Assembly: GCF_000204055.1 (NCBI RefSeq)
Contig: NW_006768802.1
Span: forward strand, 31,318 to 95,317
DNA from: Melampsora larici-populina 98AG31
Lineage: Eukaryota > Basidiomycota > Pucciniomycetes > Pucciniales > Melampsoraceae
Reading direction: 5' to 3'
DNA length: 64,000 nt
Below the pieces are notes generated by a model, which saw only the letters and a list, made by a program, of their open reading frames with translations, was not told where the DNA came from and searched no databases. Of the stretch, positions 47,219 through 58,990 are shown one piece after another. The position numbers and the translations under genes were made by a program. The stretch's first letter is position 1; each line of letters starts with the position of its first letter.

Positions 47219-49099
47219 GTGAGGACCAAAATTAGGTCCTTTACACTTGACCATGGCTTACCACAGGGATTGCCATTGTCACCCCTAATCTATCTCTTAT
47301 ATAATTCTTTGCTGCTAGGAATAACTGACAATATCCCAACACCAACAGCTTTAGGATTCATCAACAATGTGGTATTAGTCTCATTGGCCAACGACACCAC
47401 CAGCTCGGCTCCCAGATGCAAACACTCTCTTTTTGCCAACAAAAATTGGCAAAGGACCATGGCGCAATCTTTGATACAAAGAAGAAGTTCTGGGTCCTAT
47501 TTAGCTTACAAACACACAAAATTACCCCAACCATTGACATTGCCAAAAGGAAGCACATCAAACCGTCCTCTTTTGCCAAATGGCTAGGGGACAAGATAGA
47601 TGACAAACTCACCTTCAAGCAGCAACACCTTGGTGTCATCGCCAAAGGTCAACAATGAGCAGGCTTATTGCAAACAGGGGGGAATCTCACCAAACCTTGT
47701 CAAGATATTGATGACAACCACCATCCACACGGCCACAGACTATGGTGCAATGGTGTGGCTCCCAACAGAGCCTTCAGTTTTCTTTGTTGATCAACTCACA
47801 CTCATCAACAACATCTGTTCCAGAGCCACCTTAGGGTCCCTGAGCACCGCACCAACTGTCTTCCTTTGCCATGACCTCAACATGCTCCCTCCTAAAGCTT
47901 GCTTACAGAGCAAATGCCTAAGTTTTATGGACAGATCTCTAGCCAAATCAAAAACTCACCCATTCTTTGCGCTGGTCCAACAGGCACAGCACACAAACCC
48001 AAAATCCCACCAGAACCCTGTCCATCAACTCTTTCAACACAGCCTTCACAAGAAATTTGAAGAGTTTGTGATCCAACTCCCAGTAGGCCCAGCATCTACT
48101 CTCATAAAACCTCAAAATCACTCAACTGTACTACAAGAAAACAAAAATGTTGCAAAAATCAATGCCATTCAACTAAAACCGTCAGCTCTGCATTCATTAA
48201 TTTTCACAGACGGGTCTATGATCCTGAAGAAATCACGGCAGCAGTGGCATGGTGCGCCAACAACAAATAATCAAAATCTGAACATTCTGGGCGAGCACAT
48301 TTGCATGGGATCTATCAAGCGGAATACCACGGAGTCCAGCTGGGACTCACAATAGCCATTCAACAAGAAACACCCACAACCCGCCAAACAACCATTGTTT
48401 GTGACAATCAGGGTGTTGTCAAAGACCTCCAATCCAACTCATCATCAGTCTCATCACTCGACAACCACCAATGCACATTCAAAATCCTTCAATTCCTACA
48501 TCAAAGTTTACCACACATGTGTGTCAAAATACGGTGGTGCCCCGGACACAAAGGTATATCTGGAAACAAAGCAGCCAATGAAATTGCTATCACACTGGCA
48601 AAGTGATCTATGCCCAGAACTTTTACTAACACCCCTAACTTAGCAGCTTTCATTTCCGCAATCAAGGAAATTGATGGACAACAGAACAATCAATTTTTTT
48701 CAATGACAAACAAACCAATTGATGCCTTACACATGCAACACAAACAAAAAAGCACCTTGATGGCCTCTTGAAGTTACCCAAGCACAAAGTCGCCACAATC
48801 ACCTGTACCTGAACTACTTCAAACAGCCTATTGACCCAGTATGTGACTGCCAAGAAGGACTAGACACCATTGAGCATTTCCTACTTATATGCCAGACTTA
48901 TGAACAGCATCACAACACACTTGAACACACTCTTCAAGAATTTACCACAAAAATGGACAAAAAATTCTTATCAAACCCAAAAAGTTTCAAACTTATTGCC
49001 ACTTACTGCAACTCCACACGGAGATTTGCTAACCATTGCATCTGGGCAAAATCCACGGATCAAGCACCGCCGCCAAACAAACCCCAACCTTTAGAATAG
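47219..49099 (+). pseudogene. LINE retrotransposon 3' part: reverse transcriptase, RNase H, zinc-binding tail
   Basis: The plus strand starts at the HGLPQGLPLSPLIYLLYNS block of a non-LTR reverse transcriptase and continues to LGFINNVVLVSLAND, the FxDD region with the Asp residues altered. RNase H pieces follow in shifting frames: LIFTDGSM, VCDNQGVVKDL and IRWCPGHKGISGNKAANE. The end has a Cys/His segment, CDCQEGLDTIEHFLLICQ. At least three frameshifts and a 5' truncation (no endonuclease, no ORF1) show it is dead. The architecture, reverse transcriptase followed by RNase H, is of the Tad1/I type. Confidence 0.8.
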
Positions 49100-49504
49100 G
49101 TACCTCCTTTTTCTTACCCCATATTTCATTCCCTTATCCAACAACATACTATAATACATGTAAACTAGATGAAACAGCCAACAGCAACCCTTTCCCCTGA
49201 CACAGCCAGAGGGGTTTTATTGGTGCCGGGCATATTAAGGAGTTTTTGATAGCCTAGCAGCTACAAAACCACTTAAAACAATGCAATAAAAAATGGTGGA
49301 GGTTGTCTTGTTGGCAACCTGCTTCAATTGTGTGGAACAAATGGGCGTGTGCACTATAGCGGGCGTGCCCGCCTGTTCTCCAGTTTTAAGAAAAAAGATG
49401 CGATCGTGCCAGGCGTGACCAAGGGCACGAGAATTGTGCTGCGCCCGCCACATGAGCCCCTATCCATGTAAATGCTGAGTCAATCGTGAAGCCCTCAATG
49501 AAAC
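49100..49504. other. intergenic, possible transposon terminus
   Basis: About 400 bp. A GC-rich patch with GGGCGTGCCCGCC near 49361-49373 looks like a decayed transposon end. The 3' part must contain the promoter of the following gene. Confidence 0.35.
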
Positions 49505-49570
49505 TTCAACTCAACTCAACTCAACTCAACTCAGCTCAGCTCGTCAATCGATCAATCGATCAATCGATCA
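49505..49570 (+). repeat. two microsatellites in the 5' leader of the Sec2 gene
   Basis: A (CAACT)n run with CAGCT variants at about 49507-49540 is followed by a (CAATCGAT)n run at about 49545-49570 that ends at the ATG. They lie in the probable 5' untranslated region and could vary between isolates. Confidence 0.85.
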
Positions 49571-52423
49571 ATGGAGCCCTCCTCTTCTTGCCAATCATCA
49601 TCGTCATTATCGCTTCATGCTTCGAATCGTGTCGATATCGAAATCTCACTTCGAATTCAACTCAAAGAATTGAATGAACAATTAAATCAACTCAACTCTA
49701 AAGTCAGTCATCTTTCTCACTGCATCTGTTTCTGATTCAATCTGATCCCTTCTCTCCGCATACCTAGCTCGTAGGTTCGTTCGAAAGAATCGCCAACTTA
49801 GAGGACGAACTTCATGAATCGACACAAAACCATAATCTAATCAAATCAAGAGTCGGTAATCCATCTCCCCATAATATTCAACCCTTCTGGTATCTTACTG
49901 TGGTCCATGTCATTGCAGAACAAGGTCCTAGAAATCGAAGCTGCCGAACATGAAGAAGCGCTTAAAGGTGGTCTTCTGGTCGAAAGTGTTAGCATCTATC
50001 GTCATTCGAGGTCCGATCTCTGAACTTGCATCCATCACTAATCATGCTCCTGAACGTCGATAAATCAGGCTGACGTACAAGCCGAACTTCAGCGTCTGAC
50101 TCATCGCGCTCTTCAAGAGGCTGAGAAAAGGTCTCAATCCGAAGCTTCACTCAGCACAATCAACAAAGAATTAGATGACTTATCCGCAAGTCTCTTCTCG
50201 GAAGCTAATCGTCTTGTGGCAGCCGAGAAATTACAGAGAATTAAAGCTGAACGTAAGGTGGTAGAAGTGGAAGAGGCTATGAAAGGCGTGGAAGAAGTGA
50301 TCGAGTCTCGTAGAGATCAACTCAATGATCTCAGGGTTTGCCTCGAGAATGCTGAACGCGAAAGGGATGAATACAAGCTGCAATTGATGGCATTTCAAAA
50401 TCCTACACACGCATCAGATTGTGGACAACATCCTTTAGCCAACGAACTGTCACAGGAATATATCGCAAGTACATCTCATCCTACGCTGGCGTGCAATCCA
50501 ACCGACACCAGCTCTTCCATTATAGCCTCAGTCTTGCCCGATAACAATCACGACTCCAGTATCCATCGGATCCCTTCTTTGCCCTACACTCCTGGTCGCA
50601 GTCCTGGTATATTCCCTTTTCAGCAGCAGCAGCAGATCAAAAACTTGGAAGATATTCTTCCCTTTCAGGAGTTTGTTCAATTTACAAGATATCTCATCCG
50701 AATGCGAACAGATGCCTTGGCTCGACCTGCACCACAGCAAAATGGTTTCAGTGAATCTTACTATTCGGCTGCCGCAGCCATGAATAACGTCACAACTAAC
50801 CCCTCATCTACCTTCAGTCAATACCGTCATTCGATGGCTGGTGGCCTCGTTAAAGATCAGCTCAATCCCATTAGTCCTAAGGAGCTTTTGGCTCCCATCT
50901 TGCCAATGTCTCAACATCTATCTCAAGCCTTCATCAAGCGCTGTATTGACGAAGACTCGGATCCAGCCTTACGTCTCGACCTTGCGCCCGGCTTGAATTT
51001 TCTATCTCGACGGTCCATCTTCACAGCCCTCGTCGACGGTCACTTGGTCATCGAACCTGTCTGGAGTGATATCGGAGCAGAGTTTGACAAGTGTTCCTTA
51101 TGTGGCTGCCCTTTGGATAGGTGGTTCCCCGCTCGCACTTCACTGGGTAATGCGTTCCGTGCCAATGCCAACAGGACAACCTCCACCATCGGCTCTACCT
51201 CTGCAAGCTCCACCATGAGGAAAATGTTGGGTGGTGGCGGCTGGACATTCGGATCTCTAAGCCGTAACAAACAGCAAACCGCGACCGCGGGTGTCTTCAT
51301 GTCCAAGCCTTCAAACTCGTCGACCTCTCGTAGCTCTCGGCACGTAGAAACTATATTTTCTGCACCAGCTCACAGCGCAACTCCTAGCGGTCGTACTAGT
51401 CCCACTCCGGAAGAAAGCGAAGCGGTCTATGTCCACACTTTTCGAGCAGCCGACACCTCATCAAATCGATATCCGATCTGCCCGACTTACTGTCTTGGCC
51501 GTCTCAGGTCGGTTTGTGACTTTTGGACTTATGTTCGGTCAATTGAATGTGGGCTGCTTCTGGACGAGAGCTTTCGTTTTGCTCGTCGCCCGTCTCAGAG
51601 GGGGTCGAGGAGCCTTGAGCCTCATAGTTTAGGCTTAGCTTATGACACAACCTTAAAAATGGTCAAACAAAAAGGAAGGAGTTCAGAGTCGGTCATTGAT
51701 TCCCCAGTCCTCACACACTCTGTCCTACATTCGTCAGATTCGTCACGAGAGGACACCACTCATACCTCCATCCACCCTGTCCCCTCATCAAACACGCCTC
51801 CTGCTTCACTGACCGCCGCCGCTGATAACACTAGCTCGTCCTCGGGATCAGGTCCTCTACCTTTGGCTGACTTGAACAATCATCAAGATGTCAACAAGTC
51901 CGATACCAGCATAGCTGCAATTCCAGAGCCGTCCTCGGCCAAGGCTGTTGTAACAGACTCGCAGTGTCAACCAACATCATCATCCCAGTTATCAAGGACC
52001 AAGACAGTTTCTCTTCCTGCCCCACCGCCTGTTCCTCGCCGGTCTACAGTGCGCGCTCAATCTATTCCTCCTCTCGAAGTTGCACCTATCTCTCCTAAAA
52101 CCACCACTGGAACATTCAGTCCTTCAACTTCGAATTCCATCATTGTCACTGCTCATGTGAGTCGAGATTCGATCTCGAGTGAATTCTCTTCAGCACCTAC
52201 TAGTGATGAACCAGGCTCCGCAAATCGAGGTAAAACCACCCTTTCTTCGCAAGCTATCCCAAGATATCTCACTCGTAAGACGTCCACTACTGGAAGTACA
52301 ACTGAAGGTGAGATGGATCTTGATGGCTTAGAAACTGGTTGGGAAGAAAAATGTTGGTGTCATCTGATCAAATTGAAGGAAGACATGTTCCACAAACGAG
52401 TCGGAGTCTCGATCATTTTGTGA
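49571..52423 (+). CDS. SEC2: Sec2-type Rab guanine nucleotide exchange factor
   Basis: Exons 49571-49702, 49768-49851, 49919-49987 and 50069-52423 join in phase 0 into 879 residues. Residues about 25-195 are one long coiled coil. It includes LQKEL-type heptads, ANLEDELHESTQNHNL, ASLFSEANRLVAAEKLQRIK and EVEEAMKGVEEVIESR, the signature of the Sec2p exchange domain (PF06428). That dimeric coil activates the Rab GTPase Sec4 on secretory vesicles (family knowledge). A later conserved block holds SLCGCPLDRWFPAR and PICPTYCLGRLRSVCDFWTYVRS, a Cys-rich region also found in other fungal Sec2 proteins. The C-terminal 350 residues are disordered and Ser/Thr/Pro-rich, suited to phosphorylation. The start is fixed by the ATG directly after the CAATCGAT microsatellite. 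Introns are 65-81 bp. No defects seen. Confidence 0.88.
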
Positions 52424-53078
52424 TTCCTGTTTTGACTTTTTGCATCTTGCTTTTATTGTCATGAGATGTTTCCCACCTTATTGCTGTCTTTGTCTGCCTT
52501 TCTGTTTGTTTTTCGCCTTTGTTTGATGTGATTGTTGCATTATATGTATCTCTAGAACTTCATATTATGCTTTGACAAAACTCGATCGAGTTGCATTTGA
52601 CCATTTGATGGTCTCAGCATTCACAAAGTATTACTCCATACTCATTGCACATCTGGGTTACATCAACAGTCTCAAATTTCTGTATCACAACAATGTTGTC
52701 TCCGATTTTTCTTGACTTGGTCAAAGCCTACCAAAGACGAACAAATGGGGCTTTGAAGAGCTTTGAACATATGAAGAGGCTCAATCTGGAAAAGGTATGG
52801 TTAATCAGACAGTCTCATATATGTATCTTGAACAAGTCTAGGGGTTGGGAGTATGTATCCTGATGCCTCACGGGAATGATGGTTTTCGGATTCGGCTATG
52901 AACAATAACCGTTGAGGATACTACATACATATAGTGAAAGTGACGTCATGAGAGAAAAGTTAACAATCGCCACAAATTGGCTGTTGACCAAGATCATTCG
53001 TCCCATTTTACTTTCCACTTCATCACTCTTAACATCAACTTTTATTCGATTTTAATAAACATATCTTGACTCAGTGAG
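52424..53078. other. intergenic: Sec2 3' end and malate synthase promoter
   Basis: About 650 bp. A CGG-N3-CGG arrangement (TCGGATTCGGC) near 52886-52896 resembles a zinc-cluster factor site and would suit carbon-source control of malate synthase, but a single site is weak evidence. Confidence 0.35.
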
Positions 53079-55120
53079 ATGCCCACAATGCTTCCTGAAG
53101 GGGTTACCATAAATGCTGTGATCGAAGAAGGGCATCGTTCAATTCTCACCAATGAAGCTCTCAAGTTCCTCGCCACTCTACATCGATACTTTGAACCAAC
53201 CCGTCGGACTTTGCTCCAACGTCGTCAACTTGAACAAGCTAGGCTCGATGCAGGTGGACTTCCCGATTTCCATTCGGAAACCAAGTGGATTCGTGATGAT
53301 TCGTCTTGGCAAGCAGCTAGTCCTGCGCCGGGTTTGGTAGGTTTATCTGTGCATTACAACTTCAAGTGTCCATCAGGCAACTAACGCTAGCATCCACTCA
53401 AAAAACTGCAGACAGACCGCCGAGTAGAGATCACGGGTCCAGTTGACCGCAAGATGGTGATCAATGCACTTAACTCGGGATCTGCCACCTACATGGCCGA
53501 TTTTGAAGGTTCGTCTGCTTGAATTACATAGTATCTGCCTCGCAATAAGTCCACTGAGATTGAGGAGACACTCCCTTTTTAGACTCCCACGCCCCGACGT
53601 GGTTGAATAACCTTGATGGACAAGTCAATATGTACGATGCCGTCCGTCGCCAAATCTCCTTCAAGGGGCCGAATGGAAAATCATATCAATTGAACCCCAA
53701 GATTGCCACTCTCATTGTGCGCGCGCGCGGTTGGCATCTAGACGAGAATCACGTCTTGATTGATGGTCAACCAATCAGTGGAGGGATTTTTGATTTTGGT
53801 CTTTACTTTTTTCACAATGCTCACGAGTGTGTCAAGCGCGGCTTTGGTCCATACTTTTATCTTCCTAAAATGGAGCATTACCTCGAGGCTAGATTATGGA
53901 ACGATATTTTCAAGTTATCTCAGGTCAGGGAGTCAACTGTGAAACCAATGACGAACTTCCAGACTGACAATTTTACTATTTCAACAGGATTACATTGGAA
54001 TCCCACGCGGGACGATCCGTGCCACATGCTTGATCGAAACCATTCCTGCTGCTTTCCAGATGGATGAATTCATCTTTGAGCTCAAGGAACACTCTTCTGG
54101 TCTCAACTGTGGGAGATGGGACTGTGAGTCATACGTTTTGATCAGATTTATCGTACGCTGATGCTTTAACCGTCATTTTTAGACATATTCTCCTTCATCA
54201 AAAAGATGCGAGAGCATCCACAATTTGTATTACCTGACCGCTCGGATGTGACTATGACTGTTCCATTCATGGATGCTTATGTTCGCTTGTTGATCAAGAC
54301 CTGTCATCGACGAGGTGTGGCGGCGATGGGTGGGATGAGTGCCCAGATTCCCATCAAGGATGACCCGAAGGCCAACGAACTGGCCATGAACAAAGTCAAA
54401 GCCGATAAGCTGAGAGAAGTCAAGGCGGGACATGATGGAACTTGGGTAGCTCATCCCGCCTTGGTTAAAGTCGCCCTTGACATTTTCAAGTTCAGTTTTT
54501 CTCCGATGATTCTGCTTCGAGATATCTCTGTGCTAATTTCTGTTTCGACTCCAGTGAGTATATGACTGGGCCTAATCAATATCATGTCCGCCGCGAGGAA
54601 GTGAAAGTCACTGCACTTGATCTTCTCAACACCAACGTTCCTGGAAAAGTCACGGAACATGGTATTCGGGAGAACGTTTCGGCTGCGCTACAATATTGTG
54701 CCAATTGGGTTTCTGGAGTTGGATGCGTTCCGATTGCAAACTTGATGGAGGATGCTGCCACCGCGGAAATTGCTCGGCTTCAGATTTGGCAATGGGCTCG
54801 TCATGGTGCCCTAACTGATGCTGGTAAAAAAGTTACAGCAGAGTGGCTCGAGGGAATCATTGCAGAGGAATCTATAAAGGCTAAGCAAACCACTGCTAAG
54901 GGACTCAATCCTGCCAAGGTCGATCTTGCGAAGCGATATTTGACCGCGCAAGTAAAGGCCCATCTTCCTGATGACTTCTTGACTTCGGCTCTTATGACTA
55001 GGTCGGTGAACTTATGCTTGGACAGGATCCCTTTGATAATTTGTCTGACTGATTTACTTTTTGGGGATTTGAAATTATAGTTTGGATGATATGGCTGCTC
55101 CTAATCGCCCCAAACTTTGA
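53079..55120 (+). CDS. malate synthase (glyoxylate cycle)
   Basis: Seven exons (53079-53336, 53412-53508, 53583-53923, 53988-54123, 54183-54489, 54555-55001, 55081-55120) give 541 residues, the usual length for isoform A. The enzyme condenses glyoxylate with acetyl-CoA to malate, normally in peroxisomes. Visible landmarks: [15 protein letters not shown], the catalytic Arg in [10 protein letters not shown] (about residue 167), the family signature [16 protein letters not shown] (about 268-283), [11 protein letters not shown], and [11 protein letters not shown] with the general-base Asp near residue 446. The last exon encodes a Pro-Arg-Pro-rich end finishing Pro-Lys-Leu. That resembles the peroxisomal PTS1 tripeptide Ser-Lys-Leu but has Pro in the first place. 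Phases match at all junctions and no defect is seen. It lies 0.66 kb after the Sec2 gene and 1.0 kb before the CSC1 gene, all on the plus strand. Confidence 0.96.
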
Positions 55121-56119
55121 GTAGATAGATCTGCCTCTTAGTAAAACGTGGACAAAACGTTGGCCCTCTGGTCTTCACTATAAATTTTCTGAATTCTGAT
55201 CAATAGTAACTAATTCCATTGTACAAAATATGATGTAGAGCTTAGTGCCCGCCAGTTTGTAAAACAATGAAGATATTTGAACTTGTCCTCCATGATCAAA
55301 GTAGATATCAGACCACTTTGAACTTTGCTCTAACAGCGATTGTGAATGTAAATCTTCCATGCCAATTATGCAGGTCCAATATATTAGTATACTCAAGCTT
55401 GAGTCATATTCATCAACTGTACCTTTAGATCAAGTACGGGTGTACATTGAATCATGTATGGTCCATGGACTAAATGATGCATGTCTTCTGAGGAGTAAAG
55501 GGTTGTCCATGTAGACTCTGGAGCTGTAGAAATCAAGATTCAGGGACTGGTCATTACAAACTGATTGATTCTTGGGTGACCATGCATGTAAATTCTTGAA
55601 ATGGCTTGATAGGACATGCGCAGTTCATAAATAAGTGGATAGTCTTAATCAGTTCTAGGAAAACTGTCGATTGGCACATCAAAAGCATCAGTTCTGATAG
55701 CTAAACAGTAGAAGTCATCCTCTATCATCAAGTGGTGGGTCTCCTCTAACATAAAGCTCCAACCTCTGATGGCACCCGTGACTCACGAAGGCGAACCGTT
55801 TTGCCTTCATTGTATGTACCGCTAGCCTCGGTCCCGACTTCATCAAGGAGACCGGGACATTCCCGCCCCGCCCCGTAGACAACTGCAGTGGAGATCAGTG
55901 GCAGACTGGCAGTGCAGGGAAAGGCAATTCTTTACGTCATCTTGATTCCCAATATCATCAAGTCATGAAATACTACTGAGACCCTATATATTCTTGATTC
56001 TGCAATAAGCAAGGGCTCAACCTGAATTCCAAATTGACTCACTTTCAATCAAAGAGAAACAATCAAAAGCGAGTTAATGAAGAAACTTTCCAACAGAAGA
56101 CTGTTATCTTTAAAGAACC
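55121..56119. other. intergenic: promoter region of the CSC1-like gene
   Basis: About 1 kb without a gene. A CCCGCCCCGCCCCG tract at about 55862-55876 stands out in AT-rich DNA. It could bind C2H2 factors of the Mig1/CreA or stress-response type. A TATATA-like site lies near 55985. Confidence 0.4.
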
Positions 56120-58990
56120 ATGTCAGTTTATGATATTTTCGAAAGAATTTTGCTAGATGAAGACCAGCCGAGCGCTCCACCTGGTAGTCCCATCGATAGG
56201 AATGGTAAGTGATCATTTGAGTCTTTGAAGTTCAAGTCATTCTTGATTCATATTCTGACTTGGTTTGTTGTCCTTGGATATCTGATAGATCGATTAAAGA
56301 ATTCGAATTGGTTCGAGACTCAATTAGCATTAGCTTTGTTCATTGGGATCAGTTCTTTCTTGATCTTTTGTTCGGCTAGAATTCGGTTCCCTGCTACATT
56401 CTCAACTCGAACTTATCTTCGTCATCAAACAAATTCCCTAGGATTCTTCTCCTGGATCTTACCTACTCTTAGAACTCCTGATTCGACTATTCTCAACAAC
56501 AACGGTTTGGATGCTTTAGTAGTCAGTCATCCTTTTGATCTTGACTTTGAAGGATGATTCTGATTTGATTCTTGACGATTAGCTACTCTATTTCTTCAAA
56601 TTAGGATTTTACTTTTTCCTTACCATTGCCATCCTCGCTTTTTTGATACTCGTACCCATCAACGTACATGAGAATGGCACAACAGAAGGTGTACCAGCCG
56701 ATCCTACACCTCCCTCTCAGAACTTTCTCCATCATGATAAATCAGTTCAGCTTCGACTAGTAGTTCCTATCAAGACCCTGACTCAGCATCTTACTCTGTA
56801 TCATATATCACATCTAGCATTTACTTACATCTTCAGTTTAATCTTACTTCGGTTTTTACAGCATACTTACTTCAAGCTTATCAATATCAAACCTCGTGTT
56901 GGTCTCTCAAATTCAAGTTCGTCTCTTCGTACGGTTCTCATTGAGAAATTACCTGCTCATCTTCGAAACGATCAAGCTTTGACGGACTATTTTGACCAAG
57001 TGATTGACTATCCTGTTCAATCTGCTCACGTTCTCAAGGATGTCACTAGTTTGCTACCTCTCCTCCAATCTAGAACATCAGCACTCAAACAACTTCAACG
57101 AGGTTATCAGATCTATCAGCAAAAGTCTTCTGAACCATTCGACTCGTCAGCACTGGCAACTCAATCTAGATTTCGACCTCGATATCGTCCAAGTTGGTTT
57201 AGTCTTAAAACTGTCGATTGGATCGATCATTGGAAATCTGCATTTGATGAAGCAGATCGTCTTGTCCAACAAAGAAGAAAAGGAAAATTCAAAACATTGT
57301 CATTTGCCTTTGTTACCTTTAAGAATTTGGATCATGCTCAAATCTTATGTCAAACTATCCATTGGCCGAGACCTGATCAAGCTCTGATCTCATTAGCACC
57401 CGATTCAAGAAACATTCAGGTAGATCTATATTTCTTCATTTTCTTTTGACAATCAACCAGCCTTCTCAGTGGATTGTTTTTACCTTCCCAATCTAGTGGT
57501 CGAACATTGCTATCTCATCTACATGGCTTCGTCTGCGTCAGACAGTTGTCTGGATCTTAATGGCTCTTCTTTATGGGTTTTGGGCCACTCCGATTTCATT
57601 TTTAGCTAAACTGATGTCTTATGAAACATTAGTGTCCTGGTTGAGTCCGGTCGTGGTGGAGCTGATCGAGAGAAGTAATGTTGTAAAGGCTTTGATCCAA
57701 AACTCCTTACCTACTTTAGCGATCATCATCTTCAATGCTCTCTTACCAACCCTATTGGATTGTAAGATTGAAACCTTTCCTAATCTCACGCTCACCATCA
57801 GGATTGTCAGCAATTTACTTACCTGTTGGATTTACTTGTTGATAGGGTTATCCACGTTTCAAGGCTTCAAATCGAGGAGTGAGATTGAATATTCTCTGCT
57901 CAGGAAATATCATCTCTTCCTCCTTGTGTGAGTCTATTATCACAAACATGGACTATCCTTTGCTCTCTGCCTTCTTTTTCTGACCCTTTTTTCGTATCTT
58001 GCAGAACTGTACTATTCATTTTCGTGGCTGTCTCGACATTCTCCCTCTTGCGAGATTTACGGGACAATCCAGGAGGGCTGATTGACAAACTAGCAACCTC
58101 CTTACCTGGTGCTAGAAACTTTTTTATCTCTTATCTCACCCTTCAATCACTCGCTATTCTTCCACTTCAACTACTTCAATTGCCTACACTTGCTTTAATG
58201 CCTTTCTATAATTACCAGAACACGTTGGAAGTCATGAGTCTCGGCACAATTTATCCACAAGCCTTATTGGCCTTCAACATCTGTATGGCTTACTCGGTCA
58301 TTACTCCTGTGATACTTATCTTCGGGTGCTTATACTTTGGTATGGCGTACTTGGTTTATAAGTACAAAATCATCAACAGTTCAGTTCCTTTTCGTATATT
58401 TTCTTGCATACTCTCTGTAGATGTCTGATTGTCTATCACTTCTCATTCAGTTTATTGTAGACCATACGAAAGTAGGGGTGAGGCATGGCCTATTGCGTGC
58501 AATAGGATTGGATGGGGTTTAATAATGTTAGTGTCCTCTCATTTCTTTGAACGGGGCCATAGAAAGGACTGATCAATCAAACATCTTGATCAGTTTTCAA
58601 GTCTTCATGCTTGGACTTTTGTCCCTTCGACAAGTGTTCTTGCTTTCGACTTTGGTTTTACCCTTGATAGCTTATACAATCTGGAGACTCTTTAAACTAA
58701 ACCAGGTTTATAAGAAGCATCTCAAGTTCATCAGCTTGTCTCAAATTCGAGAATCTTCGGTTGCAATGGAGCCCAATGTCAGTAGCTATTTTTTCACGCA
58801 TCTATCATGTGAAGCTCATTAAAATGATCTTTTGTTTTTAAAACGAGGGTAGACTGATGGTTCAGATCAGGAGGGTAAACATCTAGTTGCAATCTTCATA
58901 GGGATAGTAGATCATGATGAGACCAGACCATATGGTCACCCTGCCAGTTGCGTCCCATTCAAGCTTCATCCTTGTTTTCTCACTCTGTGA
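56120..58990 (+). CDS. CSC1/OSCA (DUF221) osmosensitive calcium-permeable channel
   Basis: Eight exons (56120-56204, 56289-56518, 56583-57419, 57497-57927, 58005-58378, 58451-58526, 58594-58777, 58853-58990) join with consistent phases into 784 residues. Family proteins form dimeric mechanosensitive or osmosensitive cation channels of the plasma or inner membranes. A first membrane segment (ALALFIGISSFLIFC) is followed by RFPATFSTRTYLRH. Further ones are FYFFLTIAILAFLILVPINV and HLAFTYIFSLILLRFL. The cytosolic RNA-recognition-like loop has RTVLIEKLPAHLR and SFAFVTFKNLDHAQI. The DUF221 core then has IAISSTWLRLRQTVVW, SLPGARNFFISYLTLQ, NICMAYSVITPVILIFGCLY, RPYESRGEAWP and FQVFMLGLLSLRQ. The last exon ends with YGHPA, as in other members. 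The exon 5/6 junction was chosen because it restores the conserved RPYES motif. No defects seen. Confidence 0.92.

Noticed and set aside
52880..52900. Zinc-cluster factor binding site upstream of malate synthase
   Set aside because: One short CGG repeat in 650 bp is close to chance expectation. Noted only as a possibility in the intergenic entry.
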